Below are positions 37,430 through 49,341 of a DNA stretch of 64,000 nt, piece by piece (within the stretch, counting starts at the first letter, position 1; each line of letters begins with the position of its first letter). A model generated the notes under the pieces. That model searched no databases. It saw only the letters and a list, made by a program, of their open reading frames with translations, and had not been told where the DNA came from. This DNA is from Thysanoteuthis rhombus (taxonomy: Eukaryota > Mollusca > Cephalopoda > Oegopsida > Thysanoteuthidae), in NCBI GenBank assembly GCA_963457665.1, contig OY735224.1, forward strand, positions 39,732,329 to 39,796,328, given 5' to 3'. Both the position numbers and the translations under genes were made by a program.

Positions 37430-37645
37430 TGCTCGCGGAGCTTTTGATGATGTCTTCTGTCCCGTGTCTTTGGGGGCTGATGCCTTCTCTTCGAGGCCTT
37501 TTGGTGCTGATGCCTTCTGCCTCGGGTCTTTTGGGGAGGACATCTCCTGTCCCGTGTCTTTTAGGGCTGATGCCTTCTGCCTCAGGTTTTTTGGTGATGA
37601 TGTCTTCTGTCCTGTGTCTCTTGATGCTAATGACTGGATGACTAG
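37430..37645. repeat. 30-bp minisatellite, about 7 units
   Basis: The unit is close to GATGCCTTCTGCCTCGGGTC plus TTTTGGGGCT. Two alternating types (TGTCCCGTGTCTTT and TGCCTCGGGTCTTT) are seen. Because the period is a multiple of three, several frames stay open and give 10-residue repeats, but no gene context is visible. Confidence 0.85.
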
Positions 37646-38440
37646 TTTTGCATTTTTTAAGCGCCCAAAAGCCGAATGAGTTAGTATTCTTTGATCAGGT
37701 GGGTATATTCATACAGAGTAGGGACCTTGTAGACTGAGGCATGACCAATTCTATGACGTTTGCATGATCATCTGGATAAACGTGGACAAACAACAATTGG
37801 AAGTGGGCTACGACACGCACGTGCACATATATACACACGCATATGAATGGATGGAGCAAAACAAGCTCGTTATCCATAACTCTACGATAGGCGCCTTTTT
37901 TAGTCCATTTGAAAAAAAAATAAACATTCCTGCTTTCATGAAATGTATGTGTGCGTGTTGAAATGTGTACGCATGTGCTTGTGTATGTAAGCATATGTGT
38001 ATATCCATATGTACTTGTATCTGTGTGGATGTGAATGCAGTGTACGTGAGAGTGTGAGTGTGTGTAGGTGAGTATGAGTGTGTATGTGTGTGTGTGCACG
38101 TGTGTATACATGTGCGTGTGTGCCTCTTCGTTTATGTGAGTGTATGTAATATCTGCGTCTGAGCTTATGTATGTATGCTTGTGTTTGAGTGTGTCTGTAT
38201 ATGTTTGTGTGTGCGTTTGTATTTCCGTGTTTGTGTATGTTAACATGGGTATGTTTGTGCTGTGTGTATTCATGAATGTTTGTATACTTGTGCGTGTGTG
38301 TATACATGTGTGGGGGGTCTCCAAGAAATACTTATAAGATAAATAGGATTGATCCGATTAAGAGTGACTCGCATAGCACCTGGTCGTCGATGCTTTGAGA
38401 CTATATATAAGAATTGATTTAAAATTGTTTTCAACATTAC
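37646..38440. other. Spacer with TG-rich region
   Basis: The TG/TATG-rich tract at about 37950-38310 produces long low-complexity open frames on the minus strand. Not considered coding. Confidence 0.7.
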
Positions 38441-38449
38441 AAGATGAAA

Positions 38450-38451
<2 letters not shown>

Positions 38452-38506
<55 letters not shown>
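38452..38506. repeat. (TA)n microsatellite
   Basis: About 27 TA units. Confidence 0.95.
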
Positions 38507-38513
<7 letters not shown>

Positions 38514-39196
38514 GAACTGTAGAGAGTGAGATAGACTCAGGAGTAAAGTGTATGGAAAATAGGTTTATTTATCTGTAGATGTTTTCATTGAGGGTCTAGA
38601 CATGTTTAGGGATGTATTCCCATCTTCAGTTGTTTACTCTGTGTGTGTACTTTTTGAGGTCATAGGTTTGATGTGGAACATGAGTCCACCATCAGGAGCT
38701 TTGCTTTGAGAGCAAAGAATGATATCCCATTTGCTGGGGGCATCCTGTTGTTTGAGAGAAAGTCCAGCCAGTGTTGAAGTCTATGGTTTAGCAGCAGCAA
38801 TGGGTCTTGGAGAGGACATAAGGTCTCAGGATAGGAGGGAAGTGATGTGGTGTTAGATTGTGTGGGTATGTTAGGGATAGTGAAAATTGAGGAACTACAT
38901 AGGTTTTGACCTTACAAGTCATCAAAAGTATGCTGGCTATGATTCGTACAAGTGACATGAATGGCTAAGGTGGAGCTTGCTATGGGTGTGAGTGACTTTG
39001 AAGTTCCCAGTACCGAAAGTATCTGCGGTGGGTAGATGTGGATGTGAAGTTATTGTTAGTAAGAGGTTTATGAATTAGAGATCTATGTGCTTTTCTTTGT
39101 TCATTCTATTTACTTTGTCTAGGCCAAATAATACATTTGACGAGTAAAAACAAGAGATCTTTTCAAATAAGTTTCAACATAACATAACGCAATTTA

Positions 39197-39198
<2 letters not shown>
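38507..39198. other. Unrecognised sequence, possibly part of a retroelement
   Basis: Less AT-rich than its surroundings, with broken minus-strand frames (AFALKAKLLMVDSCSTSNL-like) that I cannot place. Confidence 0.3.

Positions 39199-39256
<58 letters not shown>
39199..39256. repeat. (TA)n microsatellite followed by a purine tract
   Basis: About 28 TA units, then GAAA-rich sequence to about 39400. Confidence 0.95.
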
Positions 39257-39260
<4 letters not shown>

Positions 39261-39399
39261 AGAGAGTCGTCAAAGAAGGAAAGAAGGTGAGAAAGAAAGT
39301 ACAAGAAAAAATTAGAGAAAGAGAGAAAGAAAAACAGAAAAATAGAAAGAGAAAAGAATTGAAAGAAAGGGAGAAAGAAACACAAAAAGTCCCGAAAAG

Positions 39400-41389
39400 T
39401 TTGACTTTTTAGATTTTTTCATCGATAAAGAAAGATGTATTGATTATCACAAACTAGCTGTCTGGTCTTCGACTGACTCTAATGAATTGTAGGCGTGTCT
39501 TTTATAATAAACGAGGCTGGAAAAACAACGTGCAGCATGCGAGGAAATATTACTGGTGAACCTGAATTGTATCAGTTGATGCCCTTTCCATTAATAAGGA
39601 TCATATCGTTTAGTTTGGAGTCCATGTCGTGCGTTTACTTGATGATATTGTTGCACAATAGATGCAGAAAAACCACAAAGCCGGTAATTCGGAAGTTCCT
39701 CTTGTGCATCGAAAGAATAGGCACCTGCTTAATGCTTTTATGCGTGTGAATGATCCCATTTCTGTTTTCCCAGACTAAGAAAACAGATCAGAGCATTTGC
39801 CCCGATGAGGTTATGCACGTTGCCTTTTGCCAGGAGAAAGGGTTTCAGACATCGCTACTTCGATGGAGTCATTAGCACAGATCGTGAGGATACCAGAGTT
39901 TGGGCTTGGTCAAATTTTTCTCGTGTGGGTGACTAAATATATATATTAAGTGAGAATGACATTTTATCGGTCCATTTTCTGTGCGTTAAAGTCTGTAAGT
40001 GACATACGGCTTGATTACGTGTGCATACGTGCGCATGTGTATTATCATACACGCAATGTGTGAACTTAAATGAGTGTATGTGTGTGAGTATTATAAATGA
40101 CATAAAATACATACGTGTGTGCGAGCTTGTGTGTGTTATTGGACATACGCTTAGAGAGACACACATTTTAGATAGACTAAAGATGGGTAGTCAGTAAGAG
40201 ATTGGCCATAGGAGCTAGTTCAAGTTCAGTTGTCAACATCCATCTCGACTATTTGTTCTCATGTACTAATTTTTTTTAAACTAAACTGCATTCTCATGCT
40301 ATTAAAATTAACTAACATCGTCCGATCTTTTGGAGAGAATAACCCGTGCACGATTCTAAAGAGAGAAGTAAATAAAACGTAAAATACTCAACCAACTACT
40401 AGTTCTTGATATGAAAGTGGCTGTTCCTTTCTACAGCTTATAGCACCAACATGTGTAGCGTTTCCTTTGCAGATCTCTCACAATGTTCCCAGCGACCTAT
40501 TTGAATCACAATGGGCTTTCTGCATCGAAGGATTGTACTGGTGCGCGTGTAGAGTGTCGGTGTGATGCATAGAAATAGATCAATTTCTGAGATATCTTCT
40601 ATTAGGTTTTAGGAAATACAGTAATAACGACTGATTTTTTTTTCTCAAGTCAGAAACCCTCAATATAGTATTAAGCAAAGAATAATTTGGGATTTCGATT
40701 TGTTTTTTGGAGATTTTGACGTTTCTGGATATTTAACTTCTGGGAATCTGATAATTTGAGATTTCAACATTCAATTTCATAAATAGAGGGTATTTAGGAA
40801 GAAGAGAGTGGGGGAAAAGAAGAACTCACTTCGCCGATCCTCACAATGCAAGACTTGACCATCGTTGCTCAAATGACAGCGTCAACGTAAGTTTTCAGAA
40901 TGCTTCAACATCAACAGCTATTTTTCTTGTTCAGGATATTGGCTACTTCATTTTTGAAAAAAACAATCATGGTTGGTTCCATGCCAAGGGGTGCTTTTTC
41001 CCCATAAACTGCCGCTTGTTTTTGCCACAAGTTCACTCACCATAATGTTTTCTTGTTTCTGATTTATTTTGCGGGCGATAATCACCGGTTTGACTCCCGG
41101 TAGAGAGGTGCGCTTGATTGGAAGAAATCTAACTGGATCTGGAATAGGTGAGTTTGATATAGAAATTTGTTTTATTAACGAATATAGGTGCTAGTCGGGC
41201 ACAAGGACAGGTTAAATCGCTTGCTTTTCTGTTCCCACCACTTCATGACGCTTCTGTTAGCCATATGATGAGCAGAAAATTTTCGTCTTTTTATTACTAA
41301 GATATGTATTGCATGAAAGACGTAACTTTTACACATTTACAAACGAGTGCCTAGTTCATACTGTATTGTGGGGTTGATGATAGTGTAGT
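39400..41389. other. Spacer, nothing recognised
   Basis: No gene-like frame or repeat that I can name. The 84-codon frame at 39495-39749 has no visible homology or splice context. Confidence 0.45.
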
Positions 41390-41680
41390 ATATGTTTATG
41401 AGTTGATGATACGATAGTCTATGACCAGCGATATCCTGATCCTAAAATTTTGCTGGCCACAGTTTCAAATATGATCTCTGTAAATCCACGTTGTGGGTCG
41501 TGATGTCCATCGATTGTCTGCCATTCTTGCAACATGGCCAGCCTATTGCCGTTTAAGTTTTCTAATGGATTCTATGTATTTTGCATGGTTCTCAGTTTGG
41601 GGGTCAAATCTTTTGGTTAGGTTCCATGTTTCAGCTCCATAGGTGATCATGCTATTTCTTACGGGTCCCATGCAAGTATA
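41390..41680 (-). mobile_element. RTE-type LINE scrap
   Basis: GTCGTGATGTCCATCG, TTGCAACATGGCCAGCC and TTAGGTTCCATGTTTCAGCT are reverse-strand RTE C-terminal text with an internal deletion. Confidence 0.7.
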
Positions 41681-41817
41681 TATGTATAGTTGAACCTGTT
41701 CGTAGATCTGGATCAGATATATGCATCTTGAAAATTTGATTTAGTCCTTTTCAAAAATGTCTTCGAACAATTTATTGGTTTCAAAAGGGAACTCAAAATA
41801 GAATGAGTCATTTTTTA

Positions 41818-41988
41818 AAAAATGGGCTGCAGCAGAAATCGAGCCTGCGTCCAACTGAGGGTCATCTTAGCACGACGTCGCTCTTGAATTAATAAAGTGG
41901 TTATTGGAACTTGCCAGTGTAAGAGGGGTGTCCCGTCGAGACGACATCCTGTTGGACGCAGGTTCGATTCCTGCAAGCAGCCTATTTC
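41818..41988. repeat. Inverted pair of tRNA-derived SINE pieces
   Basis: The right arm has GTTGGACGCAGGTTCGATTC and CTGCAAGCAGCC, with a B box. The left arm is its near reverse complement (GGCTGCAGCAG, AAATCGAGCCTGCGTCCAAC). About 95 bases separate the arms. Confidence 0.65.
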
Positions 41989-42398
41989 AGTTGTTTACTC
42001 TATTTACGCTGTCTGGAACAGCTGGCATATTCATCGTGTAAAAAAGCGATATATATCTTGATCAGCGATTTTAACCTTTCTCAAGGTTCGAACCCCATTT
42101 TGAGATTTCAGAATCTCCCTTGCACCCTTTTGGGGCTAAAAACTTGAATTTGAAATTGCCAAAATTGGCTAAATGTATCAGATGTCAACATTAAAAGTTT
42201 TTTTATCAAGATATGAACGGTAAAACCATTTAATGCAGTGGAGGCTGCTGCTTTTTCTCAATTAACTTTGAGATGGGTGTCGTTTTGGTGCTGAGAAATT
42301 GTCACCGTCTTCTCGCACCTTCAAAAATTGCATTACATACCACCTGAGGTTGCATGCATCCCCGTTTTAGAATCAATGGCCTACAGGGGTAAATAGAT

Positions 42399-42399
42399 A

Positions 42400-42489
<90 letters not shown>
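42399..42489. repeat. (TA)n followed by (AG)n microsatellite
   Basis: About 25 TA units directly joined to about 19 AG units. Confidence 0.95.
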
Positions 42490-42491
<2 letters not shown>

Positions 42492-42532
42492 CAGGCTGAG
42501 AAAGACTTACGATTAGAAAGAGATAACACCCA

Positions 42533-42563
42533 ACACGTGTTTCATGGCTGATCCATTCATCAA
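42533..42563 (-). ncRNA. Candidate hammerhead-like motif
   Basis: Minus strand: TTGATGA (C of the core changed to T), a 4-bp helix ATGG/CCAT, GAAAC and the self-complementary ACACGTGT that could form a very short stem III. Low-confidence relic, possibly from a Penelope-like element. Confidence 0.3.
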
Positions 42564-43689
42564 GTGTAATGGATTGTATCCGGTTTCAATCTCATCATTT
42601 GCTCTTTGATTTTCCGTTAAGACACGGTATTTAAAACAAACCTAAATAGATTTTATTGCTTCGATTCCGTTCATGAGAACGATGTCGTCACGAAAATGAC
42701 AAACTATATTTCAACAAGATTTGGATAAATTATTTTATATATATATATGGGAAAGTTTATGTCCGACAAAATGTGATAATTGTAGATACTATTTTGTTAG
42801 GGAATATATTTATGTACGAACGTCCTTCTCTTCATTCTGATGTATTTTAGTGCAACGGCCTCACCCAGAAAACAAATTGAAAGTAAAAAGGATTTTGTTT
42901 TGATGATTTCGCTTAACTTTTTTCTCTTCTCTCCTTACAATTCTTCAGAAGTAAACGAGGAGGATATTCTTTACGTCTTGTGATGGAAGAAAACAACATC
43001 CTGGTTCATTTCTGCCAATTTCCCACACAAGTCTTCACGGAATTTTCCAACGAAAAATATTTCTTCGAATTTTCTTTACTTTTTTCTTCGCAGAACAAAT
43101 ACGAAATCCATTAAAACGGTTGTCTCCAAATGCATGTAAACTAAAGAACATTGCAAGAAGGTTAAAAACTACGGCGAGCAAATGAAAAAAAAAGACAAGA
43201 AAACTGAATCTTAATACATACAGATCTAATAACCATTTATATGACAGCAACCCTCTCGATAGATAAATAGATAAACATTACTGAATCCTTTTGAATTGTT
43301 GAAACTTTAGCTTGAAAAATTGGGAATTTACCCCCTGTCGTTTCGTGGACTCCCTAGGCTTCCTTTAGGAAGTTTGGAATTGACCGACATAATCCACGAA
43401 CCGCTGTGCTTGTCCAGGTACATAGAAGATAGAAGAGAGATAAATAACCAAGCCTTAATTTTGGACACAAACTCAGGGATCAACTTAGAGACTATCTATG
43501 TTGCCGATTGAACCCTCTCTTTAAAAAAACTATTCAGAAGGGGTTTAGATAAAAACAGAAACATTTTTCTTAGCCCCTGAGAGGAGAATATGCACAAAAT
43601 TTCTAGTTTCTACAATAAGCGGTGTCTTCTGTGCCAAAATAGATAGGTAGCAGCTGCCCCTCCCTATGACCCCCCCATGCCAAGTCCAG
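42564..43689. other. Spacer, nothing recognised
   Basis: AT-rich with chance open frames. Confidence 0.45.
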
Positions 43690-44540
43690 ATACTTCATCA
43701 TCAGCCTTTTAGCGTCTGTCGTTGGACATAGACCTTCTCCAGATTTCGCCACACCTCTCTATCGTGGGCGTTGCAGAACCATTACTTTCTGACTTTTGTC
43801 TAATTCAGCTCTCCAGCTAGAGTTCTGCCGCCCTCAGTTGTGCCTGAGATCTCTGGAAATCCATAATGTGAGTCGTGATGTCCATCAGTTGTCTGCCATT
43901 CTTGCAACATGACCAGCCCATAGCCATTTGAGTTTTTTTAGTAGATTCTATAATGTCTCGGACTCCTGTTTTCTCTTTGATATACTGTGCTTTCTTGTGA
44001 TCTCTCCATGTGAAGTTGAGCACGATTCTCTCATGCGCACGTTGCTTGCTTCTCAGTTTGCGAGTCTGCCTCTTGGTTATGTTCCATGTTTCAGCTCCGC
44101 AGGTGACTATCGGGAGGATGCATTGGTTATATACTCTTCTTTTCAGGATAAATTGGATCTTCTTGTTTTTGAAGGTTGAGCTTGCCCTGTCGAAGGCTTG
44201 CCATCCTAAAGTGATTCTTCACTTGATTTTGATTCCTTTATTTGTTCATTCTATATTTCAGGAGATCATCTCAAAGCAAGTGAAGAGTTTGGGTAAATGG
44301 CATTATCTTCTCTTACTCCTTTTTCGGGCCTGAAGAATCTTTATGTAGCCTGATAAAGAAACTGTTGAGCCGATAAATAAGCTGCAGAACTCTTTCATAT
44401 ACGGAGTCTACTCCTTGTTGTATAATTGTATCGATGACTTTTACGCCTTCTTCAAATCAACAAATACTATAAGTGGCATATTGTATTATGCTGCTTCAAC
44501 CGCCGCAAATGTTAATTCATGAGTTAAATTAGTTGAAACT
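43690..44540 (-). mobile_element. RTE-type LINE 3' fragment
   Basis: Minus-strand text gives RRTLKG near 43715, the [13 protein letters not shown] region near 43900 (read from CCATTCTTGCAACATG), the [14 protein letters not shown] segment, HERIVLNFTWRDHKKAQY, and the FDSV region near 44440. Stops and deletions are present. Confidence 0.8.
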
Positions 44541-44559
44541 TGTCTCTTAATAAAATTCA

Positions 44560-44756
44560 TGGTTCTTCTCGTTAGTCCCCACCAAAATCTAACACCCATA
44601 ATCCCCCGAGACCACATGCAAAACCGAGGCCGGCAGAATTTTAGATGGAGAGACGAGCTAGATAAGTTCTGGAAGTACTGGCTCAGCGATGCCCATGATA
44701 GAGAAGTGTGGCAAATCCTGGGGAAGTTCTATGTCCAACGAAGGACGTTAAAGGAT

Positions 44757-44797
<41 letters not shown>
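44560..44797 (+). mobile_element. RTE-type LINE 3' end with (GAT)n tail
   Basis: Open frame IPRDHMQNRGRQNFRWRDEL, FWKYWLSDAHDREVWQILGK, FYVQRRTLKD then stop, followed at once by (TGA)n. The C-terminus is intact, so this is one of the youngest-looking fragments here. Confidence 0.85.
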
Positions 44798-44801
<4 letters not shown>

Positions 44802-45313
44802 CTTCAAATATTAAAGGTGTACCTTGTCTATACACTTGCGTACTTCGAGCATTGACGTATTTATCATGACGGATGGGTTTATTACGAATCACTGATAGAA
44901 AACCGTCAAAGGACATCTCAAGCTAAGATACATTCGTCATTTAGGGATCAGTTTATCGATTCATAACAATAAAAGATCGACCCCCTCTTCATTGATCTCC
45001 ATTCTATGTACAGAGACTTTTAAAAAGTTTAAAATCTGCTTCAAATACGCGAATCGTCTCTTCTTACACCATTTTATTCGAACTTATATTGAAGCTGTGC
45101 GTGCAAAGTATAAAAGTTGTAATTTGTCTACACACTCATATGAGCATCATTTTAGCGTGACCCATTTAACGTTACAAAGCCACTAACGGTTGTATTTAAA
45201 GGTATAGATTAAAAGCAGTTTTTCATGACATATGGTCATCTGGATCTCGCAACAAGTATGTCTTAATGGCTTTTGTTTTGGATATTGAAAAGTATGTGTG
45301 GACACTGTGGTTA
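44798..45313. other. Spacer, nothing recognised
   Basis: AT-rich. A 64-codon frame at 44992-45186 has no homology that I recognise. Confidence 0.45.
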
Positions 45314-45316
45314 GGA

Positions 45317-45355
<39 letters not shown>

Positions 45356-45571
45356 GAAGGAAGGTGAAGAGAAGAAAAAAAGAAAGAAAGAAAGGAAGGT
45401 GAAGAGAAAAAAAAGAAAGGAAGGAAGGTTAAGAGAAGAAAAAGAAAGAAAGAGAGAAAGAAAGAAAGAAAGAAAGAAAGGAAGGTGAAGAGAAGAAAAA
45501 AGAAAGAAAGAAAGAAAGAAAGGAAGGAAGGTTAAGAGAAGAAAAAAGAAAGAAAGAAAGAACGGTGAAGA

Positions 45572-45636
<65 letters not shown>

Positions 45637-46140
45637 AGCAGGATCATCAGAGAGAAGAAGGAAAATAAAATGAAGGGGACAAGAACCGAGAAGTGGAAAG
45701 AAACAAACTAACAAAGGAAGAAAAGAAGGAAGAAAGGAAAGAAGGAAAGTGAGAGAAAGAAAAAGAAACAAACAAAGAGAAAGAAGTGGGAGAGGAAAGA
45801 AGGGGAGAGGAAGGAAAGACAGAGAGAAAAAAGTAAGAACGAAAGCAAGAGAGAAAGAAGAGGCAGAATCGTCAAATAAAAGAGAGAAAAATATAAATGA
45901 AAGGGAAAGAGAACCGAGAAATAAGGAAAGGAAAGAAACAAAATCATCAGAGAGAAGAAGCTAAAGTAAATTAAGGAAAATGCAACTGAGAATTCAAAAG
46001 AAAAGAAGAAAGAAAGAAAGACAGAAAGAAAGGAAGAAAGACTAAAAAAATAAAGAATAGATAAAAGAAAGAGAGAAAGAAAGAGAGAAAGAAAGAGAGA
46101 AAGAAAGAAAGATAGAAAGAAAAAAAGAAAGAATGAATAA

Positions 46141-46173
<33 letters not shown>

Positions 46174-46186
46174 GGAAAGAAAGAAT
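45314..46186. repeat. GAAA/GAAG purine array at the left edge of duplication unit B
   Basis: About 870 bp of AAAG-type repeats with a higher-order unit including GGAAGGTGAAGAGAAG. It shares AACTGAGAATTCAAAAGAAA with the array at 10409-10795 but is over twice as long. Confidence 0.95.
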
Positions 46187-46739
46187 CTTCATATATGATA
46201 ATTGGCCTTGTATATTTGTCGTCTGCCAAGTCCATGTTATTTATGACGTCTAGTGACCTAACTTACCAGAGATAGAATTTTGTAATACGCTGAACTTGAT
46301 GAATTGTATCTTCATTTGAGTTTATCTTTAAAATAGTTTGATGTTCAGGAATTATTAAACACGGGCAAGAAAAATGCACAGCAACATATTTTATAAGTAC
46401 AATGTATTTGCATAATTTCCTAATCATTGTCGTCATTTTTGATGACAAGGATAAACTAGTGAATGAAAAAAAAGCAATTAAGAAAACCAGGGAAAATATA
46501 TTTAAAAAAACATAAAACAACCATTTATTGCCACATCTACAGGATATAATCTGAACAAAGTTAAAATCCTGAAAGCAACAATCCTGAAAAAACAAAATCC
46601 TTTAAAGATGAGAAAGAAATGGCACGAATCTTTCCTTTGACTTTGAATAACAAGATGGTCTTGTTAGATCCGGGTTCGGTTGCCAAAATGAGTGGTTGAA
46701 CGAATTCTAAAAAGATATATCCGCTTTTGTTTCAATTCC

Positions 46740-47085
46740 TCTCTTTTTTTTTTCAACGAGAGAAATTTATAAGCTAGGTCTATTACAAAAACAAAGTCAG
46801 AAAAACAAAATTTATTCTTTCTCAGAAAGAATTTTGAAAAACTGGAATCGTTTACCATCTCATGTAAAAATACATAATCTTAAAAATAACTTAGATCATC
46901 TTATAGAATATATTAATGGGACAATTTTAGGGGTTTTCAGCTGAAACATAGAAGAATCTAGAAAAATTCATTATCTCTTGAATTAATGTACATCGTAATG
47001 TTGAATAAGTATATTTTTTGTAAAATGTTATCGGATATGCCCATAGAGGCATTTTTGATTAATAAATAAACAAAGTTAATTCCCA
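46740..47085 (+). mobile_element. CR1/jockey-like LINE 3' end
   Basis: A frame reads REIYKLGLL and FSERILKNWNRLPSHVKIHN, then LKNNLDHLIEYING and a stop, the usual FxxRxxxxWNxLP...LDxxx ending of such reverse transcriptase proteins. A short 3' UTR ends in AATAAATAAACAAA. It lies in the 5' flank of copy B. Confidence 0.65.
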
Positions 47086-47719
47086 CGAAAAAAAATTCAC
47101 GAATATAGTTGAGTTTTTACGAGAATCTTCATAGAATTGGTCGACTGGATGTTGAAAACGGAGTGACAAAGCGAAATCTATTTGCTGTCAAAATATATGC
47201 AAAGTAGAAAATTTGTTTTTCAAAGTTAAAGTCAAAAAGTTGCAAACTCCACGTTTTTATCTTTGAATTTCTATGAGTTATTTTGTGGGTAAAGAAACGA
47301 CTGAAATTATCAAACGGATAGGAAATATTTCTAAGAAAAAGTTGTTACTTTCAAGTAGAAAAGTCTTTTGGTAGAGAAAAACAGAGAAAACAGGAAAAAA
47401 AAACATTATATGAACCGAGTTTTTCTAGGTTTGAAATCCAAAAAATCACAATTGTAGAGGTCCAAATTCATGAAAATTATAATTCGGGAAAAATAGGTTT
47501 TAAAAGCTGATTTACTCGTGGAACATACAATATTTTTCTTTATACTCTCGCTGGACTATCGTCGGAGATTAGTGTGCAGCAACAGCACATGAAGATTTCA
47601 TTGCATTATTTTGAAAACTAAAATCAATAAACCCTAAAATAAACTGTTTCCTTTGTATTGCATTAAATCCCTGGGGGAGCTGTAATAGCAGGAGCCCACT
47701 GTATAACACTTCGAAAGGC
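47086..47719. other. 5' flank of copy B
   Basis: Diverged match to the copy A flank around 11700-12100 (for example AGGTTTGAAATCCAAAAAATCACA). No gene seen. Confidence 0.5.
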
Positions 47720-48150
47720 AGCTCCATCATCATCAGCAGCCTTTAACGCCTATGGTTATACACAGACCTTCTCCTGGATTCGCCAAATCTCTCTATGGTG
47801 TCGCGGCGTCAATATCTGCTGAGCCTACCTAAATCGTCACATCATCTTATTTTCTGCCAGCGACAATTTCGCATATGATCCACATTTAGATTTGTAATAT
47901 CCAGCAGTTGTCTGACTTTCTTTCAACATGGCTAGCCCATTGCCATTTTAATTTTCGAATGGATCCTTTCGTATCTGACTATTGTTTTTATTTTCTGATA
48001 TACTGTGAGATTATGCATAATCATATTGTGTGCACATTGCGTGGTCCTCAGTTTGAGGGTCAGTCTCTTAGCTGGGTTCCGTGTTACAGCTCCATAGGTG
48101 ACTATCGGGAGGATGTAGACCCTTGCAAACTATCGATTCTGATTCAGTGA
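47720..48150 (-). mobile_element. RTE-type LINE 3' fragment upstream of copy B
   Basis: Starts with CATCATCAGCAGCC tail remnant, then CTTCTCCTGGATTCGCC, CAACATGGCTAGCCCATTGCC and GCTCCATAGGTGACTATCGG. The right end is shared with copy A at 12303-12415. Confidence 0.75.
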
Positions 48151-48979
48151 TTCTTCACTTCCTCTCTTACTATAATATTATATTGACTTGAACTTTTATG
48201 AACAACTCAGTGTTCAAGGTTAGGAATTGTAGCTAAAAACCGCATTTAATTGGGGTTAATAGTACAATTATTAATGGGAGTATGTTATATTTGAGATACA
48301 TACACGATGCATGAATCTGAAGATTTTCGAAACTGAAGTCATTGCCGCTGCACAAAGATCAAAACAAAAACAAAGCTTCATTGTTACTGAAATATCAACT
48401 TCCTGTAAAACAAATGAAAAATTATGCTTACGTAAGTGAAAATCAACGTGTTTTAATCATTTTTGTGCATATTCTTCATTTAGGGCCCCTCTATTACATA
48501 TGCTACCGACCCTGTACTCACTTAGTCCACCCTGTTTGTATGTCTCTGTTAGAACGTGTATATGCTAGTATGTGTGTGTGTGCCTCCATGTGTGTGTGTG
48601 CCTCCATGTGTATGTGTGCGTATGTATGCACATGTGCGTATGTGCATATTTTTGCGTACATGTGAATACATCCATATCTGTACGTGTGTGTCTGTGTGCG
48701 TTCGTATGTGAGCGAGTGTATAGGCATGTGTGCAGTTGTATGACTCTGTACATGCACGTCAATGTATACGTGTATATGTATGTGTGCGTGTGCCAAATTC
48801 TGTTTCAAGGAAAGCAGACTTGTTTTCTTAGAAAAAGCAACATGATAATTATTCCAGGGTGAAGTACACACGTATCCGGTTTAGTAGCAATATTTATACG
48901 TACCCGTATTCTGGGTTATTCAGAGGCGGGTTATATAAAAAGGAGGCGGGGCTTAACATTAGGAAAAGAAGGCAAGTTC

Positions 48980-49042
<63 letters not shown>

Positions 49043-49099
49043 CTTGTTATCAAAGAATATCTGCGCATCAATTCGTAAAGAACACTCACACAAGTGGAC
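48151..49099. other. Upstream region of copy B
   Basis: Nearly the same as 12416-13239, with an extra stretch of TG-rich repeat (48565-48795) and a shorter (TA)n at 48981-49040. Confidence 0.6.
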
Positions 49100-49106
49100 T
49101 ATAAAA
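49100..49106 (+). promoter_or_regulatory. Putative TATA box of copy B
   Basis: TATAAAA 122 bases upstream of the copy B ATG, in sequence nearly identical to the copy A promoter. Confidence 0.6.
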
Positions 49107-49227
49107 AGTTGATGTAAGACTTCAGTTGAATATTTCTCTTTACTAGTCATTTCAGTTCAAAAGAAGCTTTTGATCTAATCAAGTCTTCTCTTCATTGTTT
49201 TGACTGTAAATTGTCGAAGTGAAAACA

Positions 49228-49341
49228 ATGGCCAAGTTGAGGTTATTTTACGCATTTTTAACCCTATCCCTCGTTTGCTGTTCAACTTTTGCCAAACATG
49301 ATATAATAGACATCACGATTCCTCACACAGAATGGGACGGT
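49228..49341 (+). CDS. Copy B exon 1
   Basis: 114 nt, identical in DNA to copy A exon 1, with the same T|GTAAGT donor. It encodes the signal peptide and mature N-terminus. Confidence 0.9.

Noticed and set aside
37695-38324. 209-codon minus-strand frame rich in His-Thr
   Set aside because: Product of the TG-rich repeat. No gene structure.
45429-46235. Overlapping Phe/Ser/Leu-rich minus-strand frames
   Set aside because: Translations of the GAAA purine array.
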